Shown here: positions 1-8,319 of the stretch, in pieces | Position numbering within the stretch: position 1 is the first letter of the stretch | How the letters are laid out: each line of letters begins with the position of its first letter | NCBI GenBank assembly: GCA_964650465.1 | Contig: CAZYTA010000001.1 | Span: 1-64,000, forward strand | DNA from: RGIG6353 sp964650465 | Lineage (GTDB): Bacteria > Bacillota > Clostridia > Oscillospirales > SIG627 | Direction: 5' to 3' | Length of the DNA stretch: 64,000 nt | The notes under the pieces: model-generated | The model's database searches: none | Seen by the model: only the letters and a program-made list of their open reading frames with translations | Told to the model about the DNA's origin: nothing | Made by a program: the position numbers and the translations under genes

Positions 1-59
1 GGTGTAAACCACCGAATTTAATGCCCAAAAAGTGCTATATATAAGGAGATGTAAAATAT

Positions 60-1163
60 ATGAAGCTTGGTATAGTTGGACTTCCCAATGTAGGAAAGAG
101 TACGCTTTTCAATGCGATTACGGGTGCAGGGGCTGAGGCGGCTAACTACCCATTCTGTACGATTGACCCCAATGTAGGTGTGGTAACCGTTCCCGACGAA
201 AGACTTGATGTATTGGCGAAGATGTATTCACCCGAAAAGATAACACACGCCATAATCGAATTCGTTGACATTGCGGGGCTTGTAAAGGGTGCGGCAAACG
301 GCGATGGACTGGGAAATAAATTCCTTTCCCACATCAGAGAGGTTGATGCAATCGTCCACGTTGTGCGTTGTTTTGAAAATGCGGATGTTATCCATGTAAA
401 CTCAAAAATCGACCCTCTTGACGACATACAGACAATCAACACAGAGCTTATTCTGTCGGATATTGAAATTCTCGACAGAAGAATAGACCGAGCTATGAAG
501 GCGCTGAAGGGCGACAAGAGTGTTCAGGCTGAAATTGATTTCCTCACAAAGCTGAAGGCGCATCTTGATGCAGGACTCAGCGCAAGAAGCATGGAAAGAA
601 CAGAGGACGAGGAAAAGTTCCTTGCAGACATTCCCCTTCTTTCCGAAAAGCCCATAATCTATGCCGCGAACATCGGAGAGAACGATATTCCCGACATTGA
701 CGACCTTGAGAATAAGAATGCACACTACAAGGCTGTTGCGGATTTTGCAAGGAGCGAGAATTCGGGCGTTCTTCCCATATGCGCTAACATTGAGGCGGAA
801 ATCGCCGAGCTTGACGATGACGAAAAGGCAATGTTCCTTGAGGACCTGGGACTTTCCTGTTCGGGCCTCGACAGACTTATCAGAGAAAGCTATTCACTGC
901 TTGGTCTTATCAGCTTCCTCACCGCAGGTCAGCCGGAGGTAAGAGCATGGACCATCAAGAACGGTACAAAGGCGCCTCAGGCGGCAGGTAAGATACACAG
1001 CGATATAGAGAGAGGCTTTATCAGAGCCGAGATCATTTCCTTTGAGGACCTTATTGCTCAGGGCTCAATGAATGCCGCAAAGGAAAAGGGACTTGTCAGA
1101 AGTGAGGGCAAGGACTATATTATGAAGGATGGAGATATAACCTTATTCAGGTTTAATGTATAA
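60..1163 (+). CDS. ychF: Redox-regulated ATPase YchF (Obg/HflX superfamily P-loop protein)
   Basis: Cytoplasmic P-loop ATPase of the Obg-related YchF/OLA1 family, which binds ribosomes and prefers ATP over GTP. The 367-aa length is normal for the family. G1 is GLPNVGKST at residues 6-14, G3 is DIAGLVKGA around 70-78, and the G4 position reads NIGEND (about 206) instead of NKxD, the change that gives YchF its ATP preference. The C-terminal third is the TGS domain (AWTIKNGTKAPQAAGKIHSD). A clear ribosome site (AAGGAGATG) lies about 10 nt before the ATG. The HAD phosphatase gene starts 2 nt after the stop, so the two are probably cotranscribed. Confidence 0.97.
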   Translation: MKLGIVGLPNVGKSTLFNAITGAGAEAANYPFCTIDPNVGVVTVPDERLDVLAKMYSPEKITHAIIEFVDIAGLVKGAANGDGLGNKFLSHIREVDAIVHVVRCFENADVIHVNSKIDPLDDIQTINTELILSDIEILDRRIDRAMKALKGDKSVQAEIDFLTKLKAHLDAGLSARSMERTEDEEKFLADIPLLSEKPIIYAANIGENDIPDIDDLENKNAHYKAVADFARSENSGVLPICANIEAEIAELDDDEKAMFLEDLGLSCSGLDRLIRESYSLLGLISFLTAGQPEVRAWTIKNGTKAPQAAGKIHSDIERGFIRAEIISFEDLIAQGSMNAAKEKGLVRSEGKDYIMKDGDITLFRFNV

Positions 1164-1165
1164 TT

Positions 1166-1948
1166 ATGGATTTGTTAAGAGAGAAAAAGCTGTTCGTAAT
1201 GGACATGGACGGCACCATCTACCTCGGTGAAAGGGTAATAAAGGGCGCACCCGAATTTATTCAGAGAGTGCGTGACAACGGTGCTAAGGTAATGTATTTC
1301 ACCAACAACGCGTCAAAAAATCCCGACATCTACATTGACAAGCTGACAAGGCTCGGCTTCGGTGCATCAAGAGAGGAAATAGTCACCTCGGGCGATGTAA
1401 CGGTAGGCTTTCTGAACAAGCACAGAGCGGGAAAGAGTGTATACCTTGTAGGCACCCCCGCCCTTCACGATACCTTTGAAAAGGCAGGCATCAAGCCTGT
1501 GAAGGAGGGCGAAAAGGCAGACATCGTAGTTGTCAGCTTTGACACTACATTAACCTACGCAAAGCTTGAAAATGCCTGCACACTTATCCGTAACGGTGCG
1601 GAATTTCTTTCCACGCACCCCGATATAAACTGTCCCACAGAGGACGGCTTCATTCCCGACAGCGGCGCTATATGCGCTCTTGTAACACTTTCCACAGGTG
1701 TTGAGCCCAGATATTTCGGTAAGCCCAACGCTGAGACTGCCGAGTACATTGAGGACCTTTCGGGAATTGCAAGAAAGGACACAGTAATCATCGGCGACAG
1801 GCTTTACACAGACATTGCAACAGGCAAGCGCCACGGAATCACAGCCTGCTTCGTGCTTTCGGGAGAGGGTACAATGGAGGATGTTGAAAAGCTTGATGAT
1901 GCAATGAGGCCCGACATCATTTTCAATTCGGTTGACGATATCAGATGA
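1166..1948 (+). CDS. HAD-IIA family sugar-phosphatase (NagD/phosphoglycolate phosphatase type)
   Basis: Cytoplasmic HAD-superfamily hydrolase, subfamily IIA, 260 aa. Motif I is MDMDGTIYLGE (residues 12-22) with the nucleophile and acid/base Asp pair. Motif II is YFTNNASK (about 44-51) and motif IV is IIGDRLYTDIATG (about 208-220). A C2-type cap lies between motifs II and IV. Relatives dephosphorylate small phosphometabolites such as nucleotides, glycerol phosphate or phosphoglycolate, and the exact substrate cannot be read from sequence. It starts 2 nt after ychF and overlaps the next gene by 4 nt, so the three form an operon. Confidence 0.93.
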   Translation: MDLLREKKLFVMDMDGTIYLGERVIKGAPEFIQRVRDNGAKVMYFTNNASKNPDIYIDKLTRLGFGASREEIVTSGDVTVGFLNKHRAGKSVYLVGTPALHDTFEKAGIKPVKEGEKADIVVVSFDTTLTYAKLENACTLIRNGAEFLSTHPDINCPTEDGFIPDSGAICALVTLSTGVEPRYFGKPNAETAEYIEDLSGIARKDTVIIGDRLYTDIATGKRHGITACFVLSGEGTMEDVEKLDDAMRPDIIFNSVDDIR

Positions 1949-2295
1949 AAAAGCTGATTCTTCCCCTTTTGCTGATGTGGATATGCACCCTGACCGGTGC
2001 GGCAGGCTACAGGCTTGGCTTTGTTACCCATATCGCAATTTGCCTGATGTCAATAGTGTTGACCTTTATAGGCTACAAGCTTACAAAACAGCCATGGGAG
2101 CTTCTGGTGGTATATGCCGACCTTCTTCTGTCGGTATATATAGGCTCTGCACTTTCCACAAGGCTGTATTATAACAACATAAGCCCAGATGATATGTCAA
2201 TTGTACTGGGCGGTTACTTCACAATGCTATCAATGGGCATAACAGCAGTTATTATGTTAGTGTTTTTTCTTATCAGTTGTAATAAAAACAATTAG
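1945..2295 (+). CDS. Small integral membrane protein of unknown function
   Basis: A 116-aa protein whose ATG overlaps the stop of the phosphatase gene (ATGA), indicating translational coupling. It is almost entirely hydrophobic, with about four membrane-spanning stretches (residues 4-22, 25-45, 50-68 and 88-112) and few charged residues. I recognise no family motif. It is the last gene of the ychF operon, since an intrinsic terminator follows immediately. The function is unknown. Confidence 0.8.
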   Translation: MKKLILPLLLMWICTLTGAAGYRLGFVTHIAICLMSIVLTFIGYKLTKQPWELLVVYADLLLSVYIGSALSTRLYYNNISPDDMSIVLGGYFTMLSMGITAVIMLVFFLISCNKNN

Positions 2296-2298
2296 TAA

Positions 2299-2327
2299 AA
2301 AAATCCCGAGACTTCGGGATTTTTATT
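2299..2327 (+). terminator. Intrinsic terminator of the ychF operon
   Basis: AAATCCCGAG and CTTCGGGATTT form a GC-rich hairpin followed by a T-rich tract, a few bases after the stop of the small membrane protein gene. Confidence 0.9.
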
Positions 2328-2340
2328 TTGCGGAAAATTG

Positions 2341-2622
2341 CATGGTCCGAGCCGTATATTTTTTTGTTAAACAAATGCTATGTAAGGATAGGCGAGCATT
2401 ACGAGTGGCGTCTGTAGCTTTTATTATCTTGCAGGAAATCGCCCGAACCGAGCCGTCAGACTATTGCTTAACAAATGCTATCGTCAGGATAGGCGAGCAT
2501 TACGAGTGGCGTCTGCAGCTTTTATTATCTTGTAGGAAATTGCCCGAACCGAGCCGTCAGACTATTGCTTAACAAATGCTATCGTCAGGATAGGCGAGCA
2601 TTACGAGTGGCGTCTGCCACTT
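2341..2622. repeat. Tandem array of three copies of the dispersed ~100-bp repeat (GAGCCGT subfamily)
   Basis: Three near-identical units start near 2341, 2446 and 2554 with a period of about 108 bp. Each carries CCGAGCCGT, AACAAATGCTAT, the block GGATAGGCGAGCATTACGAG, and ends GGCGTCTG(C/T)(A/C)(G/C)CTTTT. The first is diverged and the third is cut after CCACTTTTTT. The AGGAAATTGC start, the central ATAGGCGAGCATT and the T-run end match the reverse orientation of the repeats near 41969 and 53642, so I treat this as one family. No coding region is credible here. The array fills most of the gap between the ychF terminator and the padR promoter. Confidence 0.85.
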
Positions 2623-2627
2623 TTTTC

Positions 2628-2658
2628 TTGACAAATCATACTATGTGTTGTATAGTAT
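2628..2658 (+). promoter_or_regulatory. padR promoter with overlapping palindromic operator
   Basis: TTGACA (2628-2633) and TATAGT (2651-2656) are separated by exactly 17 nt. A perfect inverted repeat, ATACTAT-N7-ATAGTAT (2638-2658), covers the spacer and -10. This placement suits autorepression by the PadR protein encoded just downstream. Confidence 0.8.
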
Positions 2659-2678
2659 TATGTGAAGGGAGGTATTGT

Positions 2679-2999
2679 ATGGACATTCAGTTAAAGAGAG
2701 GACTTTTAGAGGTATGCGTGCTTGCAGCTATAAAGGACGGGGAATCATACGGGTATCAGATAATCAAGGATATGAAGCCCTATGCCCAAATATCCGAGTC
2801 CACCCTCTACCCTATATTAAGGAGACTTGAGGGGGCGGAGCATCTTACGGTCAGGACTGCCGAGTATAACGGGCGGTTGAGAAAGTATTACAGCATCACA
2901 AAGCAAGGCTTGAAAAGGATAGAAGAATTCAGGGAAGAATGGAAGGAAATAATGTCTATTTACCGCTTTGTTACAAAGGAGGGTGAGAATAATGAATAA
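2679..2999 (+). CDS. PadR family transcriptional regulator
   Basis: A 106-aa winged-helix DNA-binding protein of the PadR family. It has the typical opening LKRGLLEVCVLAAI and SYGYQIIKDM, the recognition-helix region ISESTLYPILRRLE (about 39-52) and the wing residues GRLRKYYSIT. The ATG at 2679 is chosen because GGGAGG lies at the right distance; an in-frame extension upstream runs back through the repeat array and has no support. It overlaps the next gene by 8 nt. PadR proteins of this short class usually repress their own operon together with a membrane-protein partner, which fits the palindrome on the promoter. Confidence 0.93.
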   Translation: MDIQLKRGLLEVCVLAAIKDGESYGYQIIKDMKPYAQISESTLYPILRRLEGAEHLTVRTAEYNGRLRKYYSITKQGLKRIEEFREEWKEIMSIYRFVTKEGENNE

Positions 3000-3594
3000 A
3001 AAGCAGTTTTTGGAGCTTCTTCGTGAAGGGCTTCGCGGCTTTCCCGAGGAGGATATTAAAAGGTCGCTGGACTATTACAGCGAAATGATAGACGACATGA
3101 CGGAAAACGGAGAAAGTGAGGAGGAGGCTGTTGCAAGTCTCGGCGGTGTTGACGAAATAGTATCGCAAATTCTTGAGGACACTCCCCTGCCCCGTCTTGT
3201 AAAGGAAAGAGTAAAGCCCAAAAGGGCAATCGCAGGCTGGGAAATAGCCCTTATCGTATTGGGAGCGCCCTTGTGGATACCGCTGATTATTGCGGTATTG
3301 TCCCTTGTATTCTCGCTGTTTGTTATACTGTGGTCGGCAGTGATAACACTGTTTGCTCTTTCGGTATCCTTCTGTGCGGTAACAGTGGGACTTCTTGCGG
3401 CGGGAGCAGTTTTCCTCCTGACAGGTAGGAGTATTCAGGGAATCCTTGCCGTAGGCTGTTCGCTTATTTTCGCGGGAATTGCAATATTTGCATCAATTTT
3501 GTCCTGCCTTGCGGTAAAGGGTATTATATATGTTTGCAAGTATATTATAAAGGGCATAAAGTCAGCCTTCGTCGGAAAGGGGGATAAAAAATGA
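2992..3594 (+). CDS. DUF1700 family membrane protein
   Basis: A 200-aa protein starting MNKKQFLELLREGL; GGAGGG precedes this ATG inside the 3' end of padR. The N-terminal ~70 residues are a charged helical segment (YYSEMIDDMTENGESEEEA, then LGGVDEIV) typical of DUF1700 proteins. About three or four transmembrane helices follow (roughly 79-105, 108-130, 135-150, 155-180). DUF1700 proteins are regularly encoded between padR and a DUF4097 protein, as here, and the trio is thought to act at the cell envelope; the mechanism is not known. It overlaps the next gene by 4 nt (ATGA). Confidence 0.9.
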   Translation: MNKKQFLELLREGLRGFPEEDIKRSLDYYSEMIDDMTENGESEEEAVASLGGVDEIVSQILEDTPLPRLVKERVKPKRAIAGWEIALIVLGAPLWIPLIIAVLSLVFSLFVILWSAVITLFALSVSFCAVTVGLLAAGAVFLLTGRSIQGILAVGCSLIFAGIAIFASILSCLAVKGIIYVCKYIIKGIKSAFVGKGDKK

Positions 3595-4424
3595 AAAAAG
3601 CCATTATCATTGCGATTATACTCATTGCATTGGGAGTTATCATATCAGCCGCGGCGCTTGTGCTTATTGATTTTGATTTCACAGTTTTAAGTACGGTAGA
3701 AATGACCGAGGGTACACTGTTTGTCGACGGGGACTTCGAGGACTTATTAATAAGCACCACCGAATCCGACCTTATTATACGCAGGTCAGCCGACGGAAAA
3801 TGCCGACTTGAATATACAACGAGAAAAGGAAATGTATTCTCTGCCGAGGCTTCGGAAAATGTACTGATAATCAGTGAAGCAGACGCCCCCGGAGGTAAAT
3901 GGTACGATAATATCGGAATATGGTGGGAGGATAGTAGGGCGGTACTTTATCTACCCGAGCAGTCTTATGAGAGCATCAAGGCGAATACGGTAAGCGGTGA
4001 CATTTCGTTGCACGATGATTTCTATTTCGGATATATTGAGGCAGAAAGCATCAGCGGTGATATAAAAATTCTCTCGGACACAGACGGACAGATGGCAGTG
4101 AAAACAACAAGCGGTGATATTTTTCTGAGTAAAAGGAAATGCGAGGATATTTCGGCGAATACCACAAGCGGAGACATCGAGCTGTCGGGTGTGGTATCCT
4201 CGGGTGAAGTAATGCTCAAAAGCACCTCGGGCGATATTGAGCTTAATGGCTGTGACGGTGCAAGTATAACCATAAACACAGTAAGCGGTGATGTCGAGGG
4301 CAGCTTTATCAGTCCGAAAAGCTTTTCGGTGGATACCGTAAGCGGCGACATTGATATACCGAGAAGAAGCACAGGCACTCCCTGTACAATCACCACAGTG
4401 AGCGGTGACATCGAGATAGAATGA
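3591..4424 (+). CDS. DUF4097 family protein with beta-helix (SGDI) repeats
   Basis: A 277-aa protein with an N-terminal membrane anchor (residues 2-26) followed by an extracytoplasmic domain. The C-terminal half has eight repeats of the form T(V/T/S)SGD(I/V)xL spaced about 19-22 residues apart, the signature of DUF4097 right-handed beta-helix/adhesin-like proteins. Translation is coupled to the DUF1700 gene. The family is associated with envelope stress operons, but no enzymatic activity can be assigned. The repeats also create long open frames on the opposite strand, which are not genes. Confidence 0.9.
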   Translation: MKKAIIIAIILIALGVIISAAALVLIDFDFTVLSTVEMTEGTLFVDGDFEDLLISTTESDLIIRRSADGKCRLEYTTRKGNVFSAEASENVLIISEADAPGGKWYDNIGIWWEDSRAVLYLPEQSYESIKANTVSGDISLHDDFYFGYIEAESISGDIKILSDTDGQMAVKTTSGDIFLSKRKCEDISANTTSGDIELSGVVSSGEVMLKSTSGDIELNGCDGASITINTVSGDVEGSFISPKSFSVDTVSGDIDIPRRSTGTPCTITTVSGDIEIE

Positions 4425-4429
4425 AAATA

Positions 4430-4464
4430 GTCTGTAGCAAAAATTGCTACAGACCATTTTTGTA
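4430..4464 (+). terminator. Terminator of the padR operon
   Basis: GTCTGTAGCAA and TTGCTACAGAC form an 11-bp stem with an AAA loop, followed by CATTTTTG, six bases after the DUF4097 stop codon. Confidence 0.88.
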
Positions 4465-4544
4465 CAAAATTACGATAATTGTTGGGAGAGGCGTCCCCCA
4501 AAAGAGTACTTCTCCGCTTCGCTCACAGCGTCCCCGACGGTCAT

Positions 4545-5375
4545 TTAATGCGTCTTTTTGCAATCGCTGTACCACTCAAGCCATTCTTCTGCTTTCCAGC
4601 CGTTTTCCACCTTCCAGAGTATATCTCCGTCACCCTGTCGCAAAAGCTCGGTTACGGTGTCGGTAAACTCCCTTGCGGGTACCGTTCTGAAGGTTGCACC
4701 TCCGCACTGCGATGTGCCTGTAAGCCCCTTTTTCTCCATTACCTCAAAGGCATAGTTATTGTACACATGAGGCCATGCCGTAAGACTGAAATAGTCCTCG
4801 AAATGATGAAGTCTTGCCTTCATTTCCTCATAGTCTGCCCTGCCCTCAATGCTCTTGAGACATTCCTCAACGAACAGGTATTCGGCAAAGTGACGGAAGG
4901 TTATAGCCATCGGTCCTACACCCAAAAGAAGTATATTTGCGCCCTCGTCGTACATTTTCTGCCAGGGTGAATCGGGGGCAAAGGGTGTATCGCCCATATT
5001 CCCCCACCTTTTAGATGTATGTCCATGAGTTTCGGTCAGCCATTTCGCTTTTTTTCCGCAGGCGGCTACAGAGTGTGTTGCCTGGTCGCTTCTGTATGAC
5101 CCCTCGCGGCATCTGAAATAATTGGTAAGATAGCCCACATCGGATTTTTTATCCATGTGCCATGTCTTGTATGAATTGAGAAAATCCTCCTGACTGAGTG
5201 TGGGGAATACAAGTGTCCCCTCCTCTCCTATTGCCTCGAGAAAGCCCGAAACAACCGCCTCGGCACCTCCGTCCACCTCACCCATGCTCTTGAACGAGGA
5301 GTGAACGATAAGCATATCGCCCTTCTTTATTCCCGCCTCGATTGCGGCATTTTTTACAGTTTCTTTTGTAACCAT
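4545..5375 (-). CDS. AAC(3)-like antibiotic N-acetyltransferase family protein
   Basis: A 276-aa protein of the aminoglycoside 3-N-acetyltransferase (AAC(3)/YokD) superfamily. Family features are GDMLIVHSSFKSMGEVDGGA (residues 19-38), TLVFPTLS, RCREGSYRSDQATHSVAACG, the HGHTSKRWGNMGDTPFAPDSPW block (about 117-138) and LLLGVGPMAITFRHFAE. Members acetylate an amine using acetyl-CoA. Chromosomal copies in Firmicutes often have no known drug substrate, so resistance should not be assumed. AAAGGA lies 8 nt before the ATG. A repeat separates it from the MFS gene on the same strand. Confidence 0.9.
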   Translation of the reverse strand: MVTKETVKNAAIEAGIKKGDMLIVHSSFKSMGEVDGGAEAVVSGFLEAIGEEGTLVFPTLSQEDFLNSYKTWHMDKKSDVGYLTNYFRCREGSYRSDQATHSVAACGKKAKWLTETHGHTSKRWGNMGDTPFAPDSPWQKMYDEGANILLLGVGPMAITFRHFAEYLFVEECLKSIEGRADYEEMKARLHHFEDYFSLTAWPHVYNNYAFEVMEKKGLTGTSQCGGATFRTVPAREFTDTVTELLRQGDGDILWKVENGWKAEEWLEWYSDCKKTH

Positions 5376-5387
5376 AATATATTCCTT

Positions 5388-5506
5388 TCGCGGCAGACGC
5401 CGCTTTTTTATTTTACAGAAACTTGTCCAAGCCGAGCCGTATGGCTTTTGCTGTATGAATGCTGCTGTCAGAATAGGCGGGCATTACAAGCGGCGTATGC
5501 CGCTTT
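5388..5506 (-). repeat. Dispersed repeat copy abutting the MFS stop codon
   Basis: Diverged copy of the ~100-bp family. It contains GCCGAGCCGTATG, AATAGGCGGGCATTACAAGCGGCG and ends GCCGCTTTTT directly at the MFS stop. The left part (CGGCAGACGCCGCTTTTTTA, 5391-5411) holds a second short inverted repeat and may be a fragment of another copy. Confidence 0.7.
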
Positions 5507-6742
5507 TTATATCTGCTTTTTCTTTGAAAAATATAATTTTATGAAGGTCAGCAACAGTACTGTGCATATTGCGAATATATCGGCGGACAGAAGTCCCGCG
5601 CGCATTGCTACCTGCTCGGCAGTGATGGAAAATCTGTCGGCAATACCTTGAGCAAGGGGAGTAACCGCGACCTTATCGGCGATAACGCCCACAAGCTGAG
5701 GTGCAAGCGAGGTGCCGAGGTCTCCGCCCGATGCCATCAGTGCATATATGGCAACACTTGCGCCCGGATATTTTTCTCCGACTATAATAAGAGTACCGGG
5801 CCAGAGCATTGAAACGCACAAGCCTGTGAGTCCGCAGGCTATGAGAGAAAGCACAGGATTGAGGGAAAGTGCGGCAACAGTATAGGTCACAACCGAACCG
5901 CAGGCTATTGTAAGCATTACTGCCATGATGTTTTTACCGTATTTTGCATACAGGCTTCTTCCGAGTCCAAGAGTTGCGGCAAAGAAGGCTGTGCCGAATA
6001 TATCACCCACCACCTTGGGCAGACGGACTGCCGATTCAAGATAGCTTGATGCCCATTGTGTCATGACGCTCTCTGTTGCACCGCCGAAGAATATACAGAG
6101 GAAGCAAAGGATTATACCCGTTGAAAACAGTCCTGTGCCCTCGCCTTTTTCTCCGCCGATGTTCATTTCGGGAAATTCAGCCTTGAAGAAAAGCACCATC
6201 GCCGCGAGGGGTATTACGCAGAGTACAATGGGAAGGAAGAACCACAGTCCGTTACCTACCGCCTTGAGAAAAAGCGTGCCGAATATGACTATTACAACAG
6301 CGCCCCATGCGTAGCAGGAATGAAGCTTTGACATATCCCTTTCGGGATTTTCCGACGGAAGAGCGGCAATTATAGGACTGAGAAGCACCTCACACAAACC
6401 GCCCGAGGAAGAAAATATTACAGTACCTATTGCCATCCACAGATATGCCCTTGAGGGCATAGCAAGGGGCAGCAGGGCATAAATGAGGAAGCCCGATGCC
6501 GTAAGGAAGGGAGTCAGCTTAACAGCCTTTTCCGCATTGAACAGTCTTGGGAAGAAGGTGAACAGCAGGTCCATCGAAAGCTGTGTTACGAAATTTATTA
6601 CAACAAGTGTTCCGAGCAGAGTATACGAAATTCCGTACTGCTGGCGGAAGGTTTCAAACAGCAATGCGGGGAGTATTACTATAACCGCCATTGAAACGCC
6701 CGACAGATAACAGGCATATTTTGTAAAGGTATAATTTTTCAT
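5507..6742 (-). CDS. Major facilitator superfamily transporter
   Basis: A 411-aa polytopic membrane protein with about 12 transmembrane helices. There is a cytoplasmic break in the middle (KAEFPEMNIGGEKGEGTG, about 202-219), as expected for two six-helix MFS halves. The fold is clear, but no signature for a particular substrate is present; sugar or drug are both possible. The start overlaps the MATE stop by 4 nt, with GGAGGAATTGTC before the ATG, so it is translationally coupled to the MATE gene. The C-terminus ends KLYFSKKKQI, cytoplasmic and positively charged. Confidence 0.9.
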   Translation of the reverse strand: MKNYTFTKYACYLSGVSMAVIVILPALLFETFRQQYGISYTLLGTLVVINFVTQLSMDLLFTFFPRLFNAEKAVKLTPFLTASGFLIYALLPLAMPSRAYLWMAIGTVIFSSSGGLCEVLLSPIIAALPSENPERDMSKLHSCYAWGAVVIVIFGTLFLKAVGNGLWFFLPIVLCVIPLAAMVLFFKAEFPEMNIGGEKGEGTGLFSTGIILCFLCIFFGGATESVMTQWASSYLESAVRLPKVVGDIFGTAFFAATLGLGRSLYAKYGKNIMAVMLTIACGSVVTYTVAALSLNPVLSLIACGLTGLCVSMLWPGTLIIVGEKYPGASVAIYALMASGGDLGTSLAPQLVGVIADKVAVTPLAQGIADRFSITAEQVAMRAGLLSADIFAICTVLLLTFIKLYFSKKKQI

Positions 6743-8109
6743 GACAATTCCTCCGATGATTTAATCTTCTTTATCCACTTTCCGCTATTGAGTCTTATGA
6801 CACACCAGACCGCCTTCAGAACCTGGTCAATCTTCAAAAAGAAATATATCCAGAAGGCAGGAAGATGAAGTACAAGTCCCGCAATTATTCCAAGAGGCAC
6901 GGAAGCCACCCAAAGAAAGATATTGTCGGCGAGCATCAGCACCTTGGTATCTCCGCCGCCACGCAGCACACCCTTTGTCATAATGCTGTTTGTCGCCTGG
7001 AAAAGAATTATAATGCTTATGGCGAGCATCAGCTGTCGGGTAAGCTCCTTTGTTTCATCCGACAGGTCATATGCGTTTATCATAGGCTCACTGATAAGAA
7101 GGGCGATAAGTGCGGCAACAGCACCGAAAACGATACCGAGTCCCAGGAAGGCATAGCCCTGTCTTGAAGCCTTTTCCTTGTCGCCCTCGCCCAATGTGCG
7201 TCCCGTTACAATTGCGCCCGACTGTGAGAAGCCCTGTATCATTACCGAGCTGAGCTGTTGTGTTACGGCGGTAACGGCATTGGCGGCAACGAAGCTTTCA
7301 CCGAGTCTGCCTATTACCATAGCAACCGAATTGTTACCGAGGGCAAGTATTCCGTCGCTTACAAGCACAGGGATACTCATTCTGATATATTCCTTCCAGA
7401 GATTTCCCACAGGCTCAAACAGATGCTTTATTCTGAATCCTATTTCCTTATCCTTGAAGAAAAGGTATCCGCAGATAACAACAAATTCAAATATACGGGC
7501 GATGAGTGTACCCAGTGCCGCACCCGCAACATCCATTTTCGGAGCGCCGAATTTTCCGAAAATGAACACATAGTTTGCGCCGACATTTATGAAGAAGGCG
7601 GCGATTGAGGTATAAAGGGGGATTCTCACCTGCCCCACATTACGCAAAACGATAGTGCAGGTAAGGGACAGTCCCAAAAGGAAATATGTAATGACCGAAT
7701 ATTCCAGATATCTTACGCCGAAGCTTATAATCGGTGTCTCGGTAGTATAAATCTTCATTATCAGAGTTGGCACCGCCGCTGTGACAACAGCAAACAGCAA
7801 TGACATTCCCAGACAGAGACGGAGCATAATAGCCACAGTCTTTTTCAGTGCCGCCCTGTCCTTCATTCCGTAGTATCTTGCAACAAGCACAGATGCGCCC
7901 ATGCCGATGCCCATGCAGAATATATGGAAAATATTTATAAACTGATTGGCAAGGGACACCGCCGAAAGCTGTGTTTCGCCCACCTTTCCGACCATTATGG
8001 TGTCCATCATATTGACACCCGTGGTAATAAAGCCCTGAAGCGCAATGGGAATGGCAATCATTGCCACAGTTTTGTAAAATTCCCTGTCCTTAGTAAATAG
8101 CTTAAACAT
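6739..8109 (-). CDS. MATE family multidrug/sodium antiporter
   Basis: A 456-aa multidrug and toxic compound extrusion protein, normal length, with two MatE repeats of six helices. Recognisable stretches include AIPIALQGFITTGVNMMDTI (about 18-37) with MVGKVGE following, and LSSVMIQGFSQSGAIVTGRTLGEGD at the start of the second half. It exports cationic compounds or metabolites in exchange for Na+ or H+; the substrate is not predictable. It is the first gene of a MATE-MFS pair behind a consensus promoter. Confidence 0.95.
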   Translation of the reverse strand: MFKLFTKDREFYKTVAMIAIPIALQGFITTGVNMMDTIMVGKVGETQLSAVSLANQFINIFHIFCMGIGMGASVLVARYYGMKDRAALKKTVAIMLRLCLGMSLLFAVVTAAVPTLIMKIYTTETPIISFGVRYLEYSVITYFLLGLSLTCTIVLRNVGQVRIPLYTSIAAFFINVGANYVFIFGKFGAPKMDVAGAALGTLIARIFEFVVICGYLFFKDKEIGFRIKHLFEPVGNLWKEYIRMSIPVLVSDGILALGNNSVAMVIGRLGESFVAANAVTAVTQQLSSVMIQGFSQSGAIVTGRTLGEGDKEKASRQGYAFLGLGIVFGAVAALIALLISEPMINAYDLSDETKELTRQLMLAISIIILFQATNSIMTKGVLRGGGDTKVLMLADNIFLWVASVPLGIIAGLVLHLPAFWIYFFLKIDQVLKAVWCVIRLNSGKWIKKIKSSEELS

Positions 8110-8135
8110 ATAATACCTCTTTTCACTGATTGTTT

Positions 8136-8164
8136 ATTATACCACACACATAAGTATTTGTCAA
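8136..8164 (-). promoter_or_regulatory. Promoter of the MATE-MFS operon
   Basis: On the minus strand TTGACA (complement of 8159-8164) and TATAAT (complement of 8136-8141) are separated by exactly 17 nt. They sit about 30 bp upstream of the MATE start codon. Confidence 0.9.
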
Positions 8165-8194
8165 AAAAATCCTCTCAAGAAAGAGGATTTTTTT
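8164..8194. terminator. Bidirectional terminator directly upstream of the MATE promoter
   Basis: AAAAAATCCTCT and AAGAGGATTTTTTT form a hairpin with A and T tracts on both sides. Read on the minus strand, the T-run merges into the TTGACA of the MATE promoter. No annotated gene ends here, so it may insulate the promoter from read-through. Confidence 0.8.
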
Positions 8195-8258
8195 ATTTAA
8201 ATATTCTTGTTATTGCCGTCTGAACAATCTTATCCGATAATGCAATACCGTGTTTTAA

Positions 8259-8285
8259 ACAAAGTCAGCACTTTTGCATATTATA
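8259..8285 (+). promoter_or_regulatory. Putative sigma-K/sigma-E type sporulation promoter
   Basis: CATATTATA (8277-8285) matches the mother-cell -10 pattern CATAnnnTA, with an AAAC/AC element (8259-8260) 16 nt upstream. It lies about 35 bp before the Cys-rich protein start. A similar CATAnnnTA occurs upstream of spoVFA in this window. Confidence 0.5.
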
Positions 8286-8319
8286 CATTGACCGAATAAT
8301 TTTAACAGGAGGAACAAAA

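Noticed and set aside
2341..2622. Tandem repeats considered as a CRISPR array
   Set aside because: The whole ~108-bp unit is repeated with no distinct spacers, and no cas genes are in the window.
3951..4501. Long antisense open frames over the DUF4097 gene
   Set aside because: They come from the periodic SGDI repeats; the plus-strand frame has the family pattern, operon coupling and ribosome site.
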